Shown here in pieces: positions 25,210-33,517 of a stretch of DNA of 64,000 nucleotides. Origin of the DNA: CAZOWW01 sp964583765 (GTDB taxonomy: Bacteria > Actinomycetota > Actinomycetes > Actinomycetales > Kineosporiaceae); NCBI GenBank assembly GCA_964583765.1, contig CAZOWW010000005.1, forward strand, positions 26,660 to 90,659, given 5' to 3'. The stretch's first letter is position 1; each line of letters starts with the position of its first letter. The notes under the pieces were generated by a model. That model had not been told where the DNA came from and did no database searches. It was given only the letters and a program-made list of their open reading frames with translations. A program made the position numbers and the translations under genes.

Positions 25210-26136
25210 TCAGCGAGCCGGGGCTGCCCGCCCGTCCTTGACGTCCCCGGGCAGGAGGGCCAGGCGGAAGGGGGCGCAGCTGACGTCAAAGTCCTGGATG
25301 TCGGTGTACCACTGAGCCACCCACACCGGTCCGCCCGAGAAGCCCGGGCGGTCGCAGGCGCGGACTGCCGCGGACCGGTCGGACGGTCCCGCCGTGACCC
25401 AGACCGGTACCTCGGGCAGCTTCCAGCCGCCGGTGATCTCGGACCACGGTGATCTCGACGCGTACAGCCCGCTGGGGAACCCCGCCTCGGCGAGTCCGCG
25501 CAGAAGCCCTTCCAGCACGGCCCGGTTGCCGGCCTGGTCCGCCGCCGTGTCGGTGGGCCAGGGCTGACGGCGCAGGGGCTCGACGTCCACCCAGATCCGT
25601 GGCGGCAGGAAGCCCGCGTCCTGCGTCGTGCGGACGGTCTGGCGCGCCTGGGCCCAGCCGGCATTGCGCAGCCGGTTCAGCGGGGTCGTCGCCGGCCAGG
25701 GGCCGTGGGTTCCCGTGGCGGCCAGCTGGGCGGGGGTGGGGCGTCCGGCCATGGTGTAGGCCTGCACCGGCACGCGGTGCAGCCAGGCCCAGGTCAGCTG
25801 CTCGTCCAGACAGGGGTTGGTGGTCATCGGTCGCCCGGAGGTGAGCCCGACGATCACCCAACGCGCGCGGTGCGAGGGCATTGGCAGGCCGCGACCGCCC
25901 CGCCGGAGCGAGCACTCCGGCCAGGAGATGTCGTAGCCGGCGAGCCCTGCGCCTCTGGTCGTCGTGGCGCGGCTGTTGATCAGCGCGTCCAGACTCTCGG
26001 GGGCCGAGGCGGTGAGGGTTCCGAGCGCGGCGACGAGCAGAGCGCGTACGGTCCAGCGGGCCACCCAGCGGAGCGCCGGGTGCCGGGACGGTCTTCTTCG
26101 TGGGCGGCGGGTGCGGTGACGTCCCTGCCGATCCAC
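25210..26136 (-). CDS. exported GH25-like TIM-barrel protein
   Basis: A 308-residue protein with a very basic N-terminus (RRPRRRPSR) and a hydrophobic signal or anchor (about residues 28-50), then a domain opening with GYDISWPEC. This opening, VIVGLTSGRPMTTNPCLDEQLTWA, RIWVDVEP and FPSGLYAS are typical of actinobacterial exported proteins with a glycoside-hydrolase (GH25-like) barrel; RIWVDVEP supplies the expected acidic pair. The substrate is unknown. GTG 26136 is chosen because a -10-like TAGGAT ends 7 nt upstream and no ribosome site exists, suggesting leaderless translation. Confidence 0.75.
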   Translation of the reverse strand: MDRQGRHRTRRPRRRPSRHPALRWVARWTVRALLVAALGTLTASAPESLDALINSRATTTRGAGLAGYDISWPECSLRRGGRGLPMPSHRARWVIVGLTSGRPMTTNPCLDEQLTWAWLHRVPVQAYTMAGRPTPAQLAATGTHGPWPATTPLNRLRNAGWAQARQTVRTTQDAGFLPPRIWVDVEPLRRQPWPTDTAADQAGNRAVLEGLLRGLAEAGFPSGLYASRSPWSEITGGWKLPEVPVWVTAGPSDRSAAVRACDRPGFSGGPVWVAQWYTDIQDFDVSCAPFRLALLPGDVKDGRAAPAR

Positions 26137-26143
26137 GCGCCTG

Positions 26144-26149
26144 ATCCTA
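26144..26149 (-). promoter_or_regulatory. -10 element of a probable leaderless promoter
   Basis: On the minus strand TAGGAT ends 7 nt before GTG 26136. The same GACGCCTAGGAT string occurs upstream of the zinc-ribbon operon (43126-43137). Confidence 0.45.
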
Positions 26150-26735
26150 GGCGTCGGACACCCCCACCGGGACCGTTCGGCAGGAGATCGACGGGCGGCC
26201 TGGGAGCCGTTCGGTGCGGGATCGACGGGTGTGCTCAGCAGGGGCACCGGACGGTCTCTTCCCGTGGTCCGCGAGGACGGACGGGGCGTCGGCCGGCGTC
26301 GAGTCCTTCTGTACGAGATCGACGCCTGGGTGTGACAGGGGCGGTTGGCATTCCGGGCGACTCACCCTGTAGTGTCCGCTTTGCCCGCTGACCCTGGTCC
26401 GGAGACCTGGCGCAGATCCTGGTCCGGACCGGGGGCGGGCCCAATCGTGTCGGCAGCTGTGTTCAGGGCAGGGCTGCGCACGCAGGTGGCCGGGGCTCAC
26501 GGCAGGGTTGTGCGCGCAGGGGGTGCGGGACTCGCGGCAGGGGCAGGGCCCGGATCCGTGGTGTCGGCAGGACCGATCTCCCCTGCCTCGCCTTGCGATG
26601 CGCGGCGAGGCAACGACGCCGGGGGGCGAGCAGCTCGACGGTGTGCGACCGGAACGCGCAGCCGACGGGGCAGGGGGCAAGGATGCTGCTCTGGATCGGA
26701 CGGGCTGCCCGAGGGGCAGGAGCAGGAGGTTGACC
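26150..26735. other. long intergenic region before MatB-like gene
   Basis: No convincing gene. A possible promoter TTGGCA (26345-26350) N17 TGTAGT (26368-26373) points right and would leave a leader of about 355 nt. The leader has a CCTGGTCCGGA direct repeat (around 26393-26437) and a 34-bp period repeat of GGCAGGGYTGYGCRCGCAGG (26467 and 26501). Confidence 0.45.
26345..26373 (+). promoter_or_regulatory. possible promoter of MatB-like gene
   Basis: TTGGCA and TGTAGT are separated by 17 bp in an AT-richer patch. The start site would be near 26380. Confidence 0.35.
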
Positions 26736-28220
26736 GTGGGGGACGACGCCTTGCTCGGTGCCCTGGTGCGCGGGCACGGGTCCGCGATCGAGATCGACGG
26801 GGTTCGCCTGGCTCCCGAGGAGCTGGTCGGTGCAGCCACCGCGGTGGCCGATCGCGTCACGGGTGCCTCGATGGCCGCGGTCGAGGCACTGCCGTGCGCC
26901 GGGACGGTCGTGGCGGTGGTGGGCTGCCTGATCGCGGGGGTACCGGTGGTTCCGGTGCCCGCGGACGCCGGGAGTGACGAGCGCGCGCATCTGCTGGCCG
27001 ACAGCCGGGCCGAGGTGCTGCTGGTTCCCGACGGGAAGTCGGGCGAGGCGAACGCGCCCGAGGGCGTTGTCGGGCCGCTCGCCCGAGCCTCGCGGCGGGA
27101 CGCCGCCGGCACCGCGGGCCCCGAGACCGTTCCCGTCTCGCTGACCGCCCGCTCGTCGACGAGCCACCCCGAACCCGTGCCGGGCACCCCCGGCCTGGTG
27201 CTCTACACGAGCGGCACCACCGGGGCACCCAAGGGCGTGGTTCTCTCGAGACGCGCGATCGCCGCCGGTCTCGACGCGGTGGCCGAGGCCTGGGACTGGA
27301 CACCCGACGACGTGCTCGTCCACGGGCTGCCGCTGTTCCACGTCCACGGACTGGTGCTCGGCGTGCTCGGGGCCCTGCGTGGGGGCAGCCGACTGGTGCA
27401 CACGGGACGTCCCCGGCCCGAGCGGTACGCCGCGGCCGCGGGCAGCCTGTACTTCGGGGTGCCCACGGTCTGGTCGCGGGTCGTCGAGGACCCGGTGAGC
27501 GCTCGGGCGTTGCGGGGCGCGCGCTTGCTGGTCTCCGGCAGCGCGCCCCTGCCGGCGCTCACGCACGCGCGGCTCCGCGAGCTCACCGGTCACGGGCCCG
27601 TGGAGCGCTACGGGATGACCGAGACCCTGATCACGCTCAGCGCTCGGGCCGCGGGACCATGGCGTCCCGGCTGGGTGGGCACGCCCGTGCGGGGTGTCGT
27701 CACGCGCAGCCTGGACGAGCAGGGTGCTCCGGTCGCCCGGGACGGTGAGTCGTTGGGGGAGCTCTGGGTGCACGGCCCGATGCTCTTCGACCGTTACCTG
27801 AACCGGCCCGAGGCGACCGCCGCCGTCCGCGACGACGAGGGCTGGGTGCGCACCGGGGACGTGGTGGCGGTGGACGCCGACGGGACGCACCGGATCGTGG
27901 GACGGGTGTCCACCGACCTCATCAAGAGCGGGGGGTTCCGGATCGGCGCGGGGGAGGTGGAGGACGCGCTACGGGCTCATCCGGGGGTGCGGGACGCCGC
28001 GGTCGTGGGCTGGCCGGACGACGACCTGGGTCAGCGCGTGGTGGCCTTCGTGATTGCCGAGGGGGTGCGCCCCGACGTGTTGGCGGACTTCGTGTCGACC
28101 CGGCTCGCCCGGCACAAGCGTCCGCGTGCGGTGTTCCTCGTCGACGACCTGCCCCGCAATGCCCTGGGCAAGGTGCGCAAGACCCTGCTCGGACCGCCTA
28201 CGGCGGCTCCTGCCCGGTAG
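26736..28220 (+). CDS. matB: MatB-like acyl-CoA synthetase (malonyl-CoA synthetase)
   Basis: A 494-residue AMP-forming ligase of the ANL superfamily. Motifs: P-loop LYTSGTTGAPKGVVLS, GLPLFHVHGLVLG, LVSGSAPLP, ERYGMTET (adenine/substrate site), GWVRTGDVV, DLIKSGGFRIGAGEVE (hinge) and the C-terminal catalytic Lys in PRNALGKVRKTLL. The run of motifs matches Streptomyces MatB closely, which activates malonate or methylmalonate to the CoA thioester for polyketide or fatty-acid use. GTG 26736 follows AGGAGGT at about 6 nt. No other malonate genes are adjacent, so the exact acid is inferred. A related short-chain acyl-CoA ligase is the alternative. Confidence 0.78.
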   Translation: MGDDALLGALVRGHGSAIEIDGVRLAPEELVGAATAVADRVTGASMAAVEALPCAGTVVAVVGCLIAGVPVVPVPADAGSDERAHLLADSRAEVLLVPDGKSGEANAPEGVVGPLARASRRDAAGTAGPETVPVSLTARSSTSHPEPVPGTPGLVLYTSGTTGAPKGVVLSRRAIAAGLDAVAEAWDWTPDDVLVHGLPLFHVHGLVLGVLGALRGGSRLVHTGRPRPERYAAAAGSLYFGVPTVWSRVVEDPVSARALRGARLLVSGSAPLPALTHARLRELTGHGPVERYGMTETLITLSARAAGPWRPGWVGTPVRGVVTRSLDEQGAPVARDGESLGELWVHGPMLFDRYLNRPEATAAVRDDEGWVRTGDVVAVDADGTHRIVGRVSTDLIKSGGFRIGAGEVEDALRAHPGVRDAAVVGWPDDDLGQRVVAFVIAEGVRPDVLADFVSTRLARHKRPRAVFLVDDLPRNALGKVRKTLLGPPTAAPAR

Positions 28221-28228
28221 GGCGTGCT

Positions 28229-28246
28229 CGGACCGGCCACGGTCCG
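28229..28246. terminator. small hairpin between convergent genes
   Basis: CGGACCG and CGGTCCG pair around the loop GCCA, just after the MatB-like gene. Confidence 0.4.
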
Positions 28247-28260
28247 CACCCGTCCGGCTC

Positions 28261-28296
28261 CCACCGTGCTCACCGGTACCACTGTGCTCACCGGTA
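28261..28296 (-). repeat. 18-bp tandem duplication across stop codon
   Basis: On the minus strand TACCGGTGAGCACRGTGG occurs twice in tandem (28296-28279 and 28278-28261, 17 of 18 identical). The first copy holds the TGA stop of the ABC gene, and the second repeats the TGA in frame. Confidence 0.88.
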
Positions 28297-30075
28297 CTGG
28301 GCGGCCTGGATCCCGTAGAGCTCGGCGTAGAGGCCGTCGATCGCCATCAGGTCCTCGTGGCCGCCCGCTTCGGTGATCCGTCCGTCGGCGACGACGAGGA
28401 TCAGGTCCGCCATGCGCACGGTGGAGAACCGGTGCGAGACGAGGAGCGTGATCGCGCCGGTCCGTTGCCCGAGGCGCCGGGCGTTCAGCGCGTAGCGCTC
28501 GAAGAGCAGGTGCTCCGCCTGCGCGTCGAGGGCCGCGGTCGGCTCGTCGAGGACCACGAGCAGGGGGGCCTCCCGCATCATCGCCCGGCCCAGGGCCAGC
28601 TTCTGCCACTGGCCTCCCGAGAGCTGCGCGCCGTCCGTGTAGGTGGTGCCGAGCGGGGTCTCGAGTCCTCGTTCGAGGCGCTCGACGACGTCCTGGCCGT
28701 GTGCGCGCTCGAGGGCGACATCGACCGCGGAGGTCGAGTCGATCCGGGGGAGGTCCCCCACGCCCACGGTCTCCCGGGCCAGGAACTCGAACCGGGAGAA
28801 GTCCTGGAACCCTGCGGCGATCCGCTCGCGCCAGCCCTCGAGCGGGAACCTCGACAGGTCGATGTCGTCCACCTCGATCAGGCCCGCATTCGCCTCGTAG
28901 AACCGGCAGAGCAGCTTGACCAGGGTGGTCTTGCCGGCCCCGTTCTCCCCGACGATCGCCACCGAACTCCCGGCGGGGAGGAAGAGGTCGACCCCCTCGA
29001 GCACCGGCCGGTCCGCCCCGGGGTAGCCGAAGGAGACGCCGCGCAGGCGGATGCCCGAGCGGATCGCCGCAGGCACCGGCTTGTCGGGCCGCGGCGGGGC
29101 CTGTTCGGCGACCAGCTCGCGCATCCAGCGCAGGTGGGTGAGGGTGCCGGCGAGGCGCTGCAGCTCCTGGAGGAGGTTCACCGCGGTCGACACCTGGGCG
29201 TTCACCTGCGCCGCGAGGGTGATCGCGAGGACCACCCGGCCCACCCCGCCGCCCTCGGTCACAGTGCGCTGGACGACGAGCAGGGTCGCCGCGACGTAGG
29301 CGGTCGCGAAGGAGAGCTGCCCGCCCACCCGCCAGGCCATTGCCCGCCGCTCGGCCCGCCACAGGACGGCCGAGGTGCGCTCCCACTCCTCGGCCGCCCG
29401 GGAACGGAGCTCCGCCTGCAGGCCGCAGACCCGCAGCTCCTTGGCGGAGCCCGCGTCGGTGGCCAGTTCCAGCAGATGCCGGGCCGCGCGCGCGGTCTCG
29501 GCGCTGCCCTCCCGGGCCTCGGCCACGATGTCCTCGGCCCGGCGGCCGGCGAGCAGGGGTGGCACGGCGGCGACGGGTAGGAGGAGCAGCCACGGGTCGA
29601 GCGTGCTCAGGAGGACGCCGGTCACCCCGATCGCCACGGCCAGGCTGATCCCGGACAGGAGGGCGCTCATGCTGCTCCAGCCCACCCGGTCGAGCTCCTG
29701 CCGGAGCACCTGCAGGCGATCCGCGTACGCGGGCCGTTCGTGATGGTCCAGACCGGCCGAGCCGTTGGCCAGTTCGATGAGCTCGCGGTCCATGGTCAGC
29801 ACGTTGAACTCGCCGAGCTCGAAGTAGGCGACGTGCGCGAAGTGCCCTGCGGTCAGGGCCGCGACGGCGAGGGCCGCGACGACGAGGCCGGCGACGGTCG
29901 CCCGGGTCACCTGGCCGGCGATCGCCGCGTCGGTGAGCTCCGCGAGCGCGGGCGCGGCCAGGGGCAGCGCCGTCGCCTGGGCGATCATGAGCACGACCGC
30001 GAGCAGCAACTTGAAGCGGGCGATCGTCCAGGAGAGCCGCAGCAGGTCGGCGCAGGCGCGCAGGGTGTCCTTCAT
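28288..30075 (-). CDS. ABC exporter, TMD-NBD fusion (second of pair)
   Basis: A 595-residue half-transporter: a membrane domain with up to six helices (about 15-315) and an NBD with Walker A GENGAGKTT, signature LSGGQWQK and Walker B LLVVLDEPTAALD. The GGQWQ form is common in exporters beside lantibiotic and other peptide clusters. The start is ATG 30075, overlapping the stop of the preceding exporter gene (ATGA); the frame is open far upstream but that part is antisense or out of frame to the neighbour. Together the two genes likely make a heterodimer. The stop codon lies in an 18-bp tandem duplication. Confidence 0.9.
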   Translation of the reverse strand: MKDTLRACADLLRLSWTIARFKLLLAVVLMIAQATALPLAAPALAELTDAAIAGQVTRATVAGLVVAALAVAALTAGHFAHVAYFELGEFNVLTMDRELIELANGSAGLDHHERPAYADRLQVLRQELDRVGWSSMSALLSGISLAVAIGVTGVLLSTLDPWLLLLPVAAVPPLLAGRRAEDIVAEAREGSAETARAARHLLELATDAGSAKELRVCGLQAELRSRAAEEWERTSAVLWRAERRAMAWRVGGQLSFATAYVAATLLVVQRTVTEGGGVGRVVLAITLAAQVNAQVSTAVNLLQELQRLAGTLTHLRWMRELVAEQAPPRPDKPVPAAIRSGIRLRGVSFGYPGADRPVLEGVDLFLPAGSSVAIVGENGAGKTTLVKLLCRFYEANAGLIEVDDIDLSRFPLEGWRERIAAGFQDFSRFEFLARETVGVGDLPRIDSTSAVDVALERAHGQDVVERLERGLETPLGTTYTDGAQLSGGQWQKLALGRAMMREAPLLVVLDEPTAALDAQAEHLLFERYALNARRLGQRTGAITLLVSHRFSTVRMADLILVVADGRITEAGGHEDLMAIDGLYAELYGIQAAQYR

Positions 30076-32111
30076 CGGGGGGCCTCCTCTTCCTCGTCCT
30101 CGGCGGGAAGGCCCTCGGCGAAGCGCTGGGCCTGGAGCCGGAAGAGCTCGGCGTAGCGGCCGTCGGCCGCCATCAGGTCGTCGTGGTCTCCCTGTTCGAT
30201 CACCCGGCCGCCCTCGATCACGACGATGCGGTCGGCCCGGCGCACGCTCGAGAACCGGTGCGAGATGAGCAGCGAGGTCACGCCGCGGGTCAGCGAGACG
30301 AACTCGTCGAAGAAGGCGGCCTCGGCCCGCACGTCCAGGGCCGAGGTGGGCTCGTCGAGGACCAGCAGGCGGGCGCCGGAGCGGAGCGCGTACAGCGAAC
30401 GGGCGATGGCGATGCGCTGCCACTGGCCGCCGGAGAGCTCGGTGCCGCCGGTGCGGGTGCGGGCCAGCGGGGTGTCCAGACCGAGTGGGAGCGCCGAGAG
30501 GGTGTCCAGGATCCCGGCGGCGCCGGCTGCTTCCGTGAGCACGTCCGGATCCCGGGGCGCGTGCACCGCGCCGAGCGCGATGTTGTCGGCGGCGGACAGT
30601 TCGTACCGGACGAAGTCCTGGAAGATCACACTGACCTGGCGGCGCCACTGGTCGAGGTCGAGGTCCGCGATCGGGACGCCGTCCAACTCGATCCGTCCGC
30701 CCGTGGGCTCGTAGAGCCGGGTGAGCAGCTTGACCAGTGTGGTCTTGCCGGCGCCGTTCACCCCGACCACGGCCGTGCAGGTGCCGGCCGGCAGTTCCAG
30801 GGTGAGCCCGTCGAGCACGCTCCGCTCGCGGCCGGGATAGCGGAAGGACAGGTCTACGAAGCGGACCGCGGTGCGGGGGGCTTGCGGGTCGACCGGGAGG
30901 GCACCGGCCGAGGTCGCCGGGATGCTCCGGCCGGCCGCGCTCGTCCCCGGGACGGTGGACGAGGTCCCATCGGTCCGGGTCGTGGACGGCAGAGGGGAGG
31001 ACGGCGGGGTCGTGGACGCCTCGGCGAGGGTGTCGAAGCGGCGCAGACTGCGGATGCTCTGCATGCCCATCACGGTGTGGAGGTCCGCCTCGGGGAAGTG
31101 CGACCCCAGCTGGACCGCGGTGAGGGTCGCCTGCACGCCGAGGGCCAGCGCGGTCAGGTGCAGGTGCCCCGTGGCCGCGCGGTGGCCGAGGACGGCCAGG
31201 ACCGCCGCGGAGACCGTCCAACCCAGGGCGGTGTAGCCGAGATAGGGGTACAGGTACACCCGGCGTCGCGCTGCCCAGATCTCGGCCAGCCAGGATCGTG
31301 CGGCCCGCTCGTAGCGGCGGCCGACCCAGTCGACGAGCCCGAAGACCCGGACCTCCTTGGCCGCGGATGCCCCCGTGCCCAGACCACGCAGATAGTCGGA
31401 CTCCCGGATCTGCGGCATCACCTTCGCCCAGGTGCGCGAGTACTTGCGGTGCCCGCCCTGCTGGCCGTAGCGGAAGATCATCACGCTGGCGAACAGGGCG
31501 AGCCCCGCCCACCAGGTGAGCACGGCGCCGACCACGGCGACCAGGCCCAGGAGTTGCGTGTAGCGGGCGACCAGGGCGAGCAGACCGCTGCAGGCCATGC
31601 CGGGGGTCTGCCAGCCCGCGTCGAACCGGTACGTGGCCTGCTTCAGGGCGTTCAGGGCCTCCTGGTTCTCCAGCGGGGAGATGCTCGGGCTGCGCAGCGC
31701 CAGGAGGATGATCTGGTCCTCGACCCAGCCGTCGACCCGGCGGCGGCCGAACTCCCCCAGCGCGTTGCGGACCGGGGTGAGCACCTGTTGGCCGACGAAG
31801 GCGGCGGAGGCGAGCAGGAAGGTCACGACGAGCTCGTTCCAGGCGGCCGAGCCCGTGCCGTCGCGGACGGCGTCCGGCACCTGCCCCAGGAGCACGCTCG
31901 TGCCGAGGATGAAACCGACCGGCAGCAGGCCCAGCGCCAGGTTGACGACCAGGAGGGCCGACGCGGTGCCGGGGCCCATGAGCCGCAGGTGCTGCACGAT
32001 CAGCCACCGGGAGACGACGGCCTCGGACCACCAGCGGCGGGCGGTCCAGACCAGGCGCTCCCGGGGCCGTGTGGATGCTGGCGGAACGGGGGTGTCCTGG
32101 AGCGTGGTCAC
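30072..32111 (-). CDS. ABC exporter, TMD-NBD fusion (first of pair)
   Basis: A 679-residue half-transporter with an N-terminal membrane domain, a Ser/Thr/Pro-rich linker (about 350-400) and an NBD: Walker A GVNGAGKTT, signature LSGGQWQR, Walker B LLVLDEPTSALD, ISHRFSS switch His, and an acidic EDEEEEAPR tail. Both NBDs of this pair have the catalytic Glu, unlike the MarR-linked exporter. GTG 32111 lacks a ribosome site but has TAGCCT ending 6 nt upstream, suggesting a leaderless start. No modification enzymes for a peptide product are adjacent; the substrate is unknown. Confidence 0.9.
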   Translation of the reverse strand: MTTLQDTPVPPASTRPRERLVWTARRWWSEAVVSRWLIVQHLRLMGPGTASALLVVNLALGLLPVGFILGTSVLLGQVPDAVRDGTGSAAWNELVVTFLLASAAFVGQQVLTPVRNALGEFGRRRVDGWVEDQIILLALRSPSISPLENQEALNALKQATYRFDAGWQTPGMACSGLLALVARYTQLLGLVAVVGAVLTWWAGLALFASVMIFRYGQQGGHRKYSRTWAKVMPQIRESDYLRGLGTGASAAKEVRVFGLVDWVGRRYERAARSWLAEIWAARRRVYLYPYLGYTALGWTVSAAVLAVLGHRAATGHLHLTALALGVQATLTAVQLGSHFPEADLHTVMGMQSIRSLRRFDTLAEASTTPPSSPLPSTTRTDGTSSTVPGTSAAGRSIPATSAGALPVDPQAPRTAVRFVDLSFRYPGRERSVLDGLTLELPAGTCTAVVGVNGAGKTTLVKLLTRLYEPTGGRIELDGVPIADLDLDQWRRQVSVIFQDFVRYELSAADNIALGAVHAPRDPDVLTEAAGAAGILDTLSALPLGLDTPLARTRTGGTELSGGQWQRIAIARSLYALRSGARLLVLDEPTSALDVRAEAAFFDEFVSLTRGVTSLLISHRFSSVRRADRIVVIEGGRVIEQGDHDDLMAADGRYAELFRLQAQRFAEGLPAEDEEEEAPR

Positions 32112-32117
32112 GATCGC

Positions 32118-32123
32118 AGGCTA
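32118..32123 (-). promoter_or_regulatory. -10 element of a probable leaderless promoter
   Basis: Minus-strand TAGCCT followed by GCGATC and the GTG start of the exporter gene. No clear -35 was found. Confidence 0.4.
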
Positions 32124-32171
32124 GCCGCGAACACCGACAACCTCGACGGCTTTTACCTGCGCGTGTTCACC

Positions 32172-32282
32172 GTGAGTGATGAAACACTGCCTGATCGTGA
32201 TCAAATCGGTGAGCCTGCGGCAGATCGTTCAGATGGGTCGGCCCGGACTGTTCCCTCACCGATGCTCTTCCTGCTGATATAG
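32172..32282 (+). CDS. possible 36-residue peptide gene
   Basis: An open frame from GTG 32172 to TAG encodes an acidic, hydrophilic N-terminal part (SDETLPDRDQIGEPAADRSD) and a hydrophobic C-terminus (TVPSPMLFLLI). It lies in a GC-poorer divergent region beside an exporter pair whose NBDs have the GGQWQ form often seen with peptide exporters. There is no Shine-Dalgarno sequence, no Cys and no recognised leader. It may be a chance frame; it is listed because leader/core-like peptides next to exporters are easily missed. Confidence 0.25.
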   Translation: MSDETLPDRDQIGEPAADRSDGSARTVPSPMLFLLI

Positions 32283-32364
32283 GGATGAACCCCCTGCAGT
32301 GGCCGGAACTCCCCCGTGGCGTCCCGGTCCTGCCGGCATCCTGTCCCACAGCGAGGAGGGTGTG

Positions 32365-32700
32365 GTGCGTCCGATCGTCTTCGGGTACCTGTCGGTCCCT
32401 CCGCGGACCTCTCCCCGTGAGCTCGAACGGTGGCGGCGGGCCATCGAGGAGTTCGCCGAGCGGGAGAACTTCGATCTCAACGGGGTGTTCACGGACCCAC
32501 GTGGGCGGGCGGAGGGCGGTTTCTACGCCCTCGTCGAGGCGCTGCGCCGGGACCATGCGGTGGCGGTGGTCGTGCCGACGGTGGAACACCTCGGCTATGT
32601 GTCGGCGACCTTCGGGGCCGACCGCCGCACGATCACCCGGTTCCTGCGGGTGCGGATCCTCACCCTGCCCGATGTCACTCCACCCGGTGTCTCCGCTTGA
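32365..32700 (+). CDS. degenerate resolvase-fold protein
   Basis: A 111-residue protein resembling only the N-terminal catalytic domain of serine recombinases: VFGYLSVPPRTSPRELERWRRAIEEFAE, GGFYALVEALRRDHAVAVVVPTVEHLG. The catalytic Ser of the GYxRVS motif is replaced (VPP), and no DNA-binding domain follows, so recombination is not expected. Such short proteins are frequent in streptomycetes and relatives and may be regulators. GTG 32365 follows GAGGAGGG at 4 nt (GTG 32362 is too close). No inverted repeats or other mobile genes are near it. Confidence 0.72.
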   Translation: MRPIVFGYLSVPPRTSPRELERWRRAIEEFAERENFDLNGVFTDPRGRAEGGFYALVEALRRDHAVAVVVPTVEHLGYVSATFGADRRTITRFLRVRILTLPDVTPPGVSA

Positions 32701-32808
32701 GGAGCGATCTCAGAGGGTCGACCTCATGCCGCGGCCCGCGCACCGCCCGCCGCCCCGTCCGGTGCGGGGGGACTGCGATGTCCTCTCCCCGCGGCCGGTC
32801 GTCGGGGC

Positions 32809-33156
32809 TCAGAACCACTGCCAGGCGGACCAGCCGCTGTAGGCCGTGGCGCGCACGCGGTAGGCGTTTCCGGCATTGAGTCCGGTGGAACTCGACACGT
32901 ACGAAAGCGTGGTGCTCTGCGGGCCGAGGTGAATCTCGGCGCCTTCGCTCCCGCCGACGTACCGGTCGATCCGGGCCTGCAGGCCCAGGCAGCCCGAACC
33001 GGAGATGCGGGTCCAGGTCGCTCCCTTGGTGGGGGTGTACGTGCAGACCGGGGTGGTGCCGCCCGACGCCGAAGCGGCGGTCTGGGTGACGAGTACTCCG
33101 ACGACGGCCAGAGCCATGGCCGACGTGAGCACCCTGCTCGCCGTTCTCGCATACAT
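32809..33156 (-). CDS. small secreted protein of unknown function
   Basis: A 115-residue protein with a clear Sec signal (basic MYARTASR, hydrophobic core to about residue 25, likely cleavage after ASA at about 31). The mature ~85 residues have two Cys (CTYTP and GSGCLG) that could pair, and a C-terminal beta-rich part ending AYSGWSAWQWF. No family is recognised. It has a very good upstream promoter at 33216-33244 and so should be well expressed, with a leader of about 50 nt. Confidence 0.82.
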   Translation of the reverse strand: MYARTASRVLTSAMALAVVGVLVTQTAASASGGTTPVCTYTPTKGATWTRISGSGCLGLQARIDRYVGGSEGAEIHLGPQSTTLSYVSSSTGLNAGNAYRVRATAYSGWSAWQWF

Positions 33157-33517
33157 CGCGGAGTTCCGTTTCCCTGAGAGCCGTGCCCCCGCCCGCGTGG
33201 TCTCGCGGCGATGTGACCCTAACGGGTCATCTGTCCCATTTCAAACCCGCCCGGGTCTGTACGGCCGATTGTTTGCAGGACCGAAACCGGTGGGAAATCG
33301 CGGGCCGAGGGGGCGTTCGCCCAGGACAGGCCCTACCCTCTCAGGCGGCTCGGCCCGTCGGGGTCCGGGCTTCTCGGCGGCGGCGCGGCCCTGGGAAGGG
33401 CCATCGCCCGAGGACGATCCAGGTCTGCCCGACCGTGGACGACCATGGACGGTCGGATGCGGCCGAGGCGGGACGAGCGGCCCGGTGGGGTCGTGGGGAG
33501 AGCAGGTGGTACCCGTG
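33157..33517. other. divergent intergenic region
   Basis: It holds the leftward promoter at 33216-33244 and a less GC-rich patch up to about 33300. GGGCG-TT-CGCCC at 33320-33331 is a small hairpin. The rightward promoter for the lipoprotein at 33518 is not clear. Confidence 0.5.
33216..33244 (-). promoter_or_regulatory. sigma-70-type promoter for small secreted protein
   Basis: On the minus strand TTGAAA (33244-33239), 17 bp, then TAGGGT (33221-33216). The start site would be near 33209. Confidence 0.7.

Noticed and set aside
30076..32031. N-terminal extension of the second ABC gene to 1247 residues
   Set aside because: The frame stays open across the upstream gene, but only the part from ATG 30075 encodes a transporter; the rest overlaps the other exporter gene in a different frame.
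30183..32282. 699-codon plus-strand open frame
   Set aside because: It is antisense to the exporter gene; only its last 36 codons lie in intergenic sequence and were considered separately.
32365..32700. Mobile element or integrase
   Set aside because: The resolvase-like protein has no DNA-binding domain, no catalytic Ser and no flanking repeats, so no mobile element is called.
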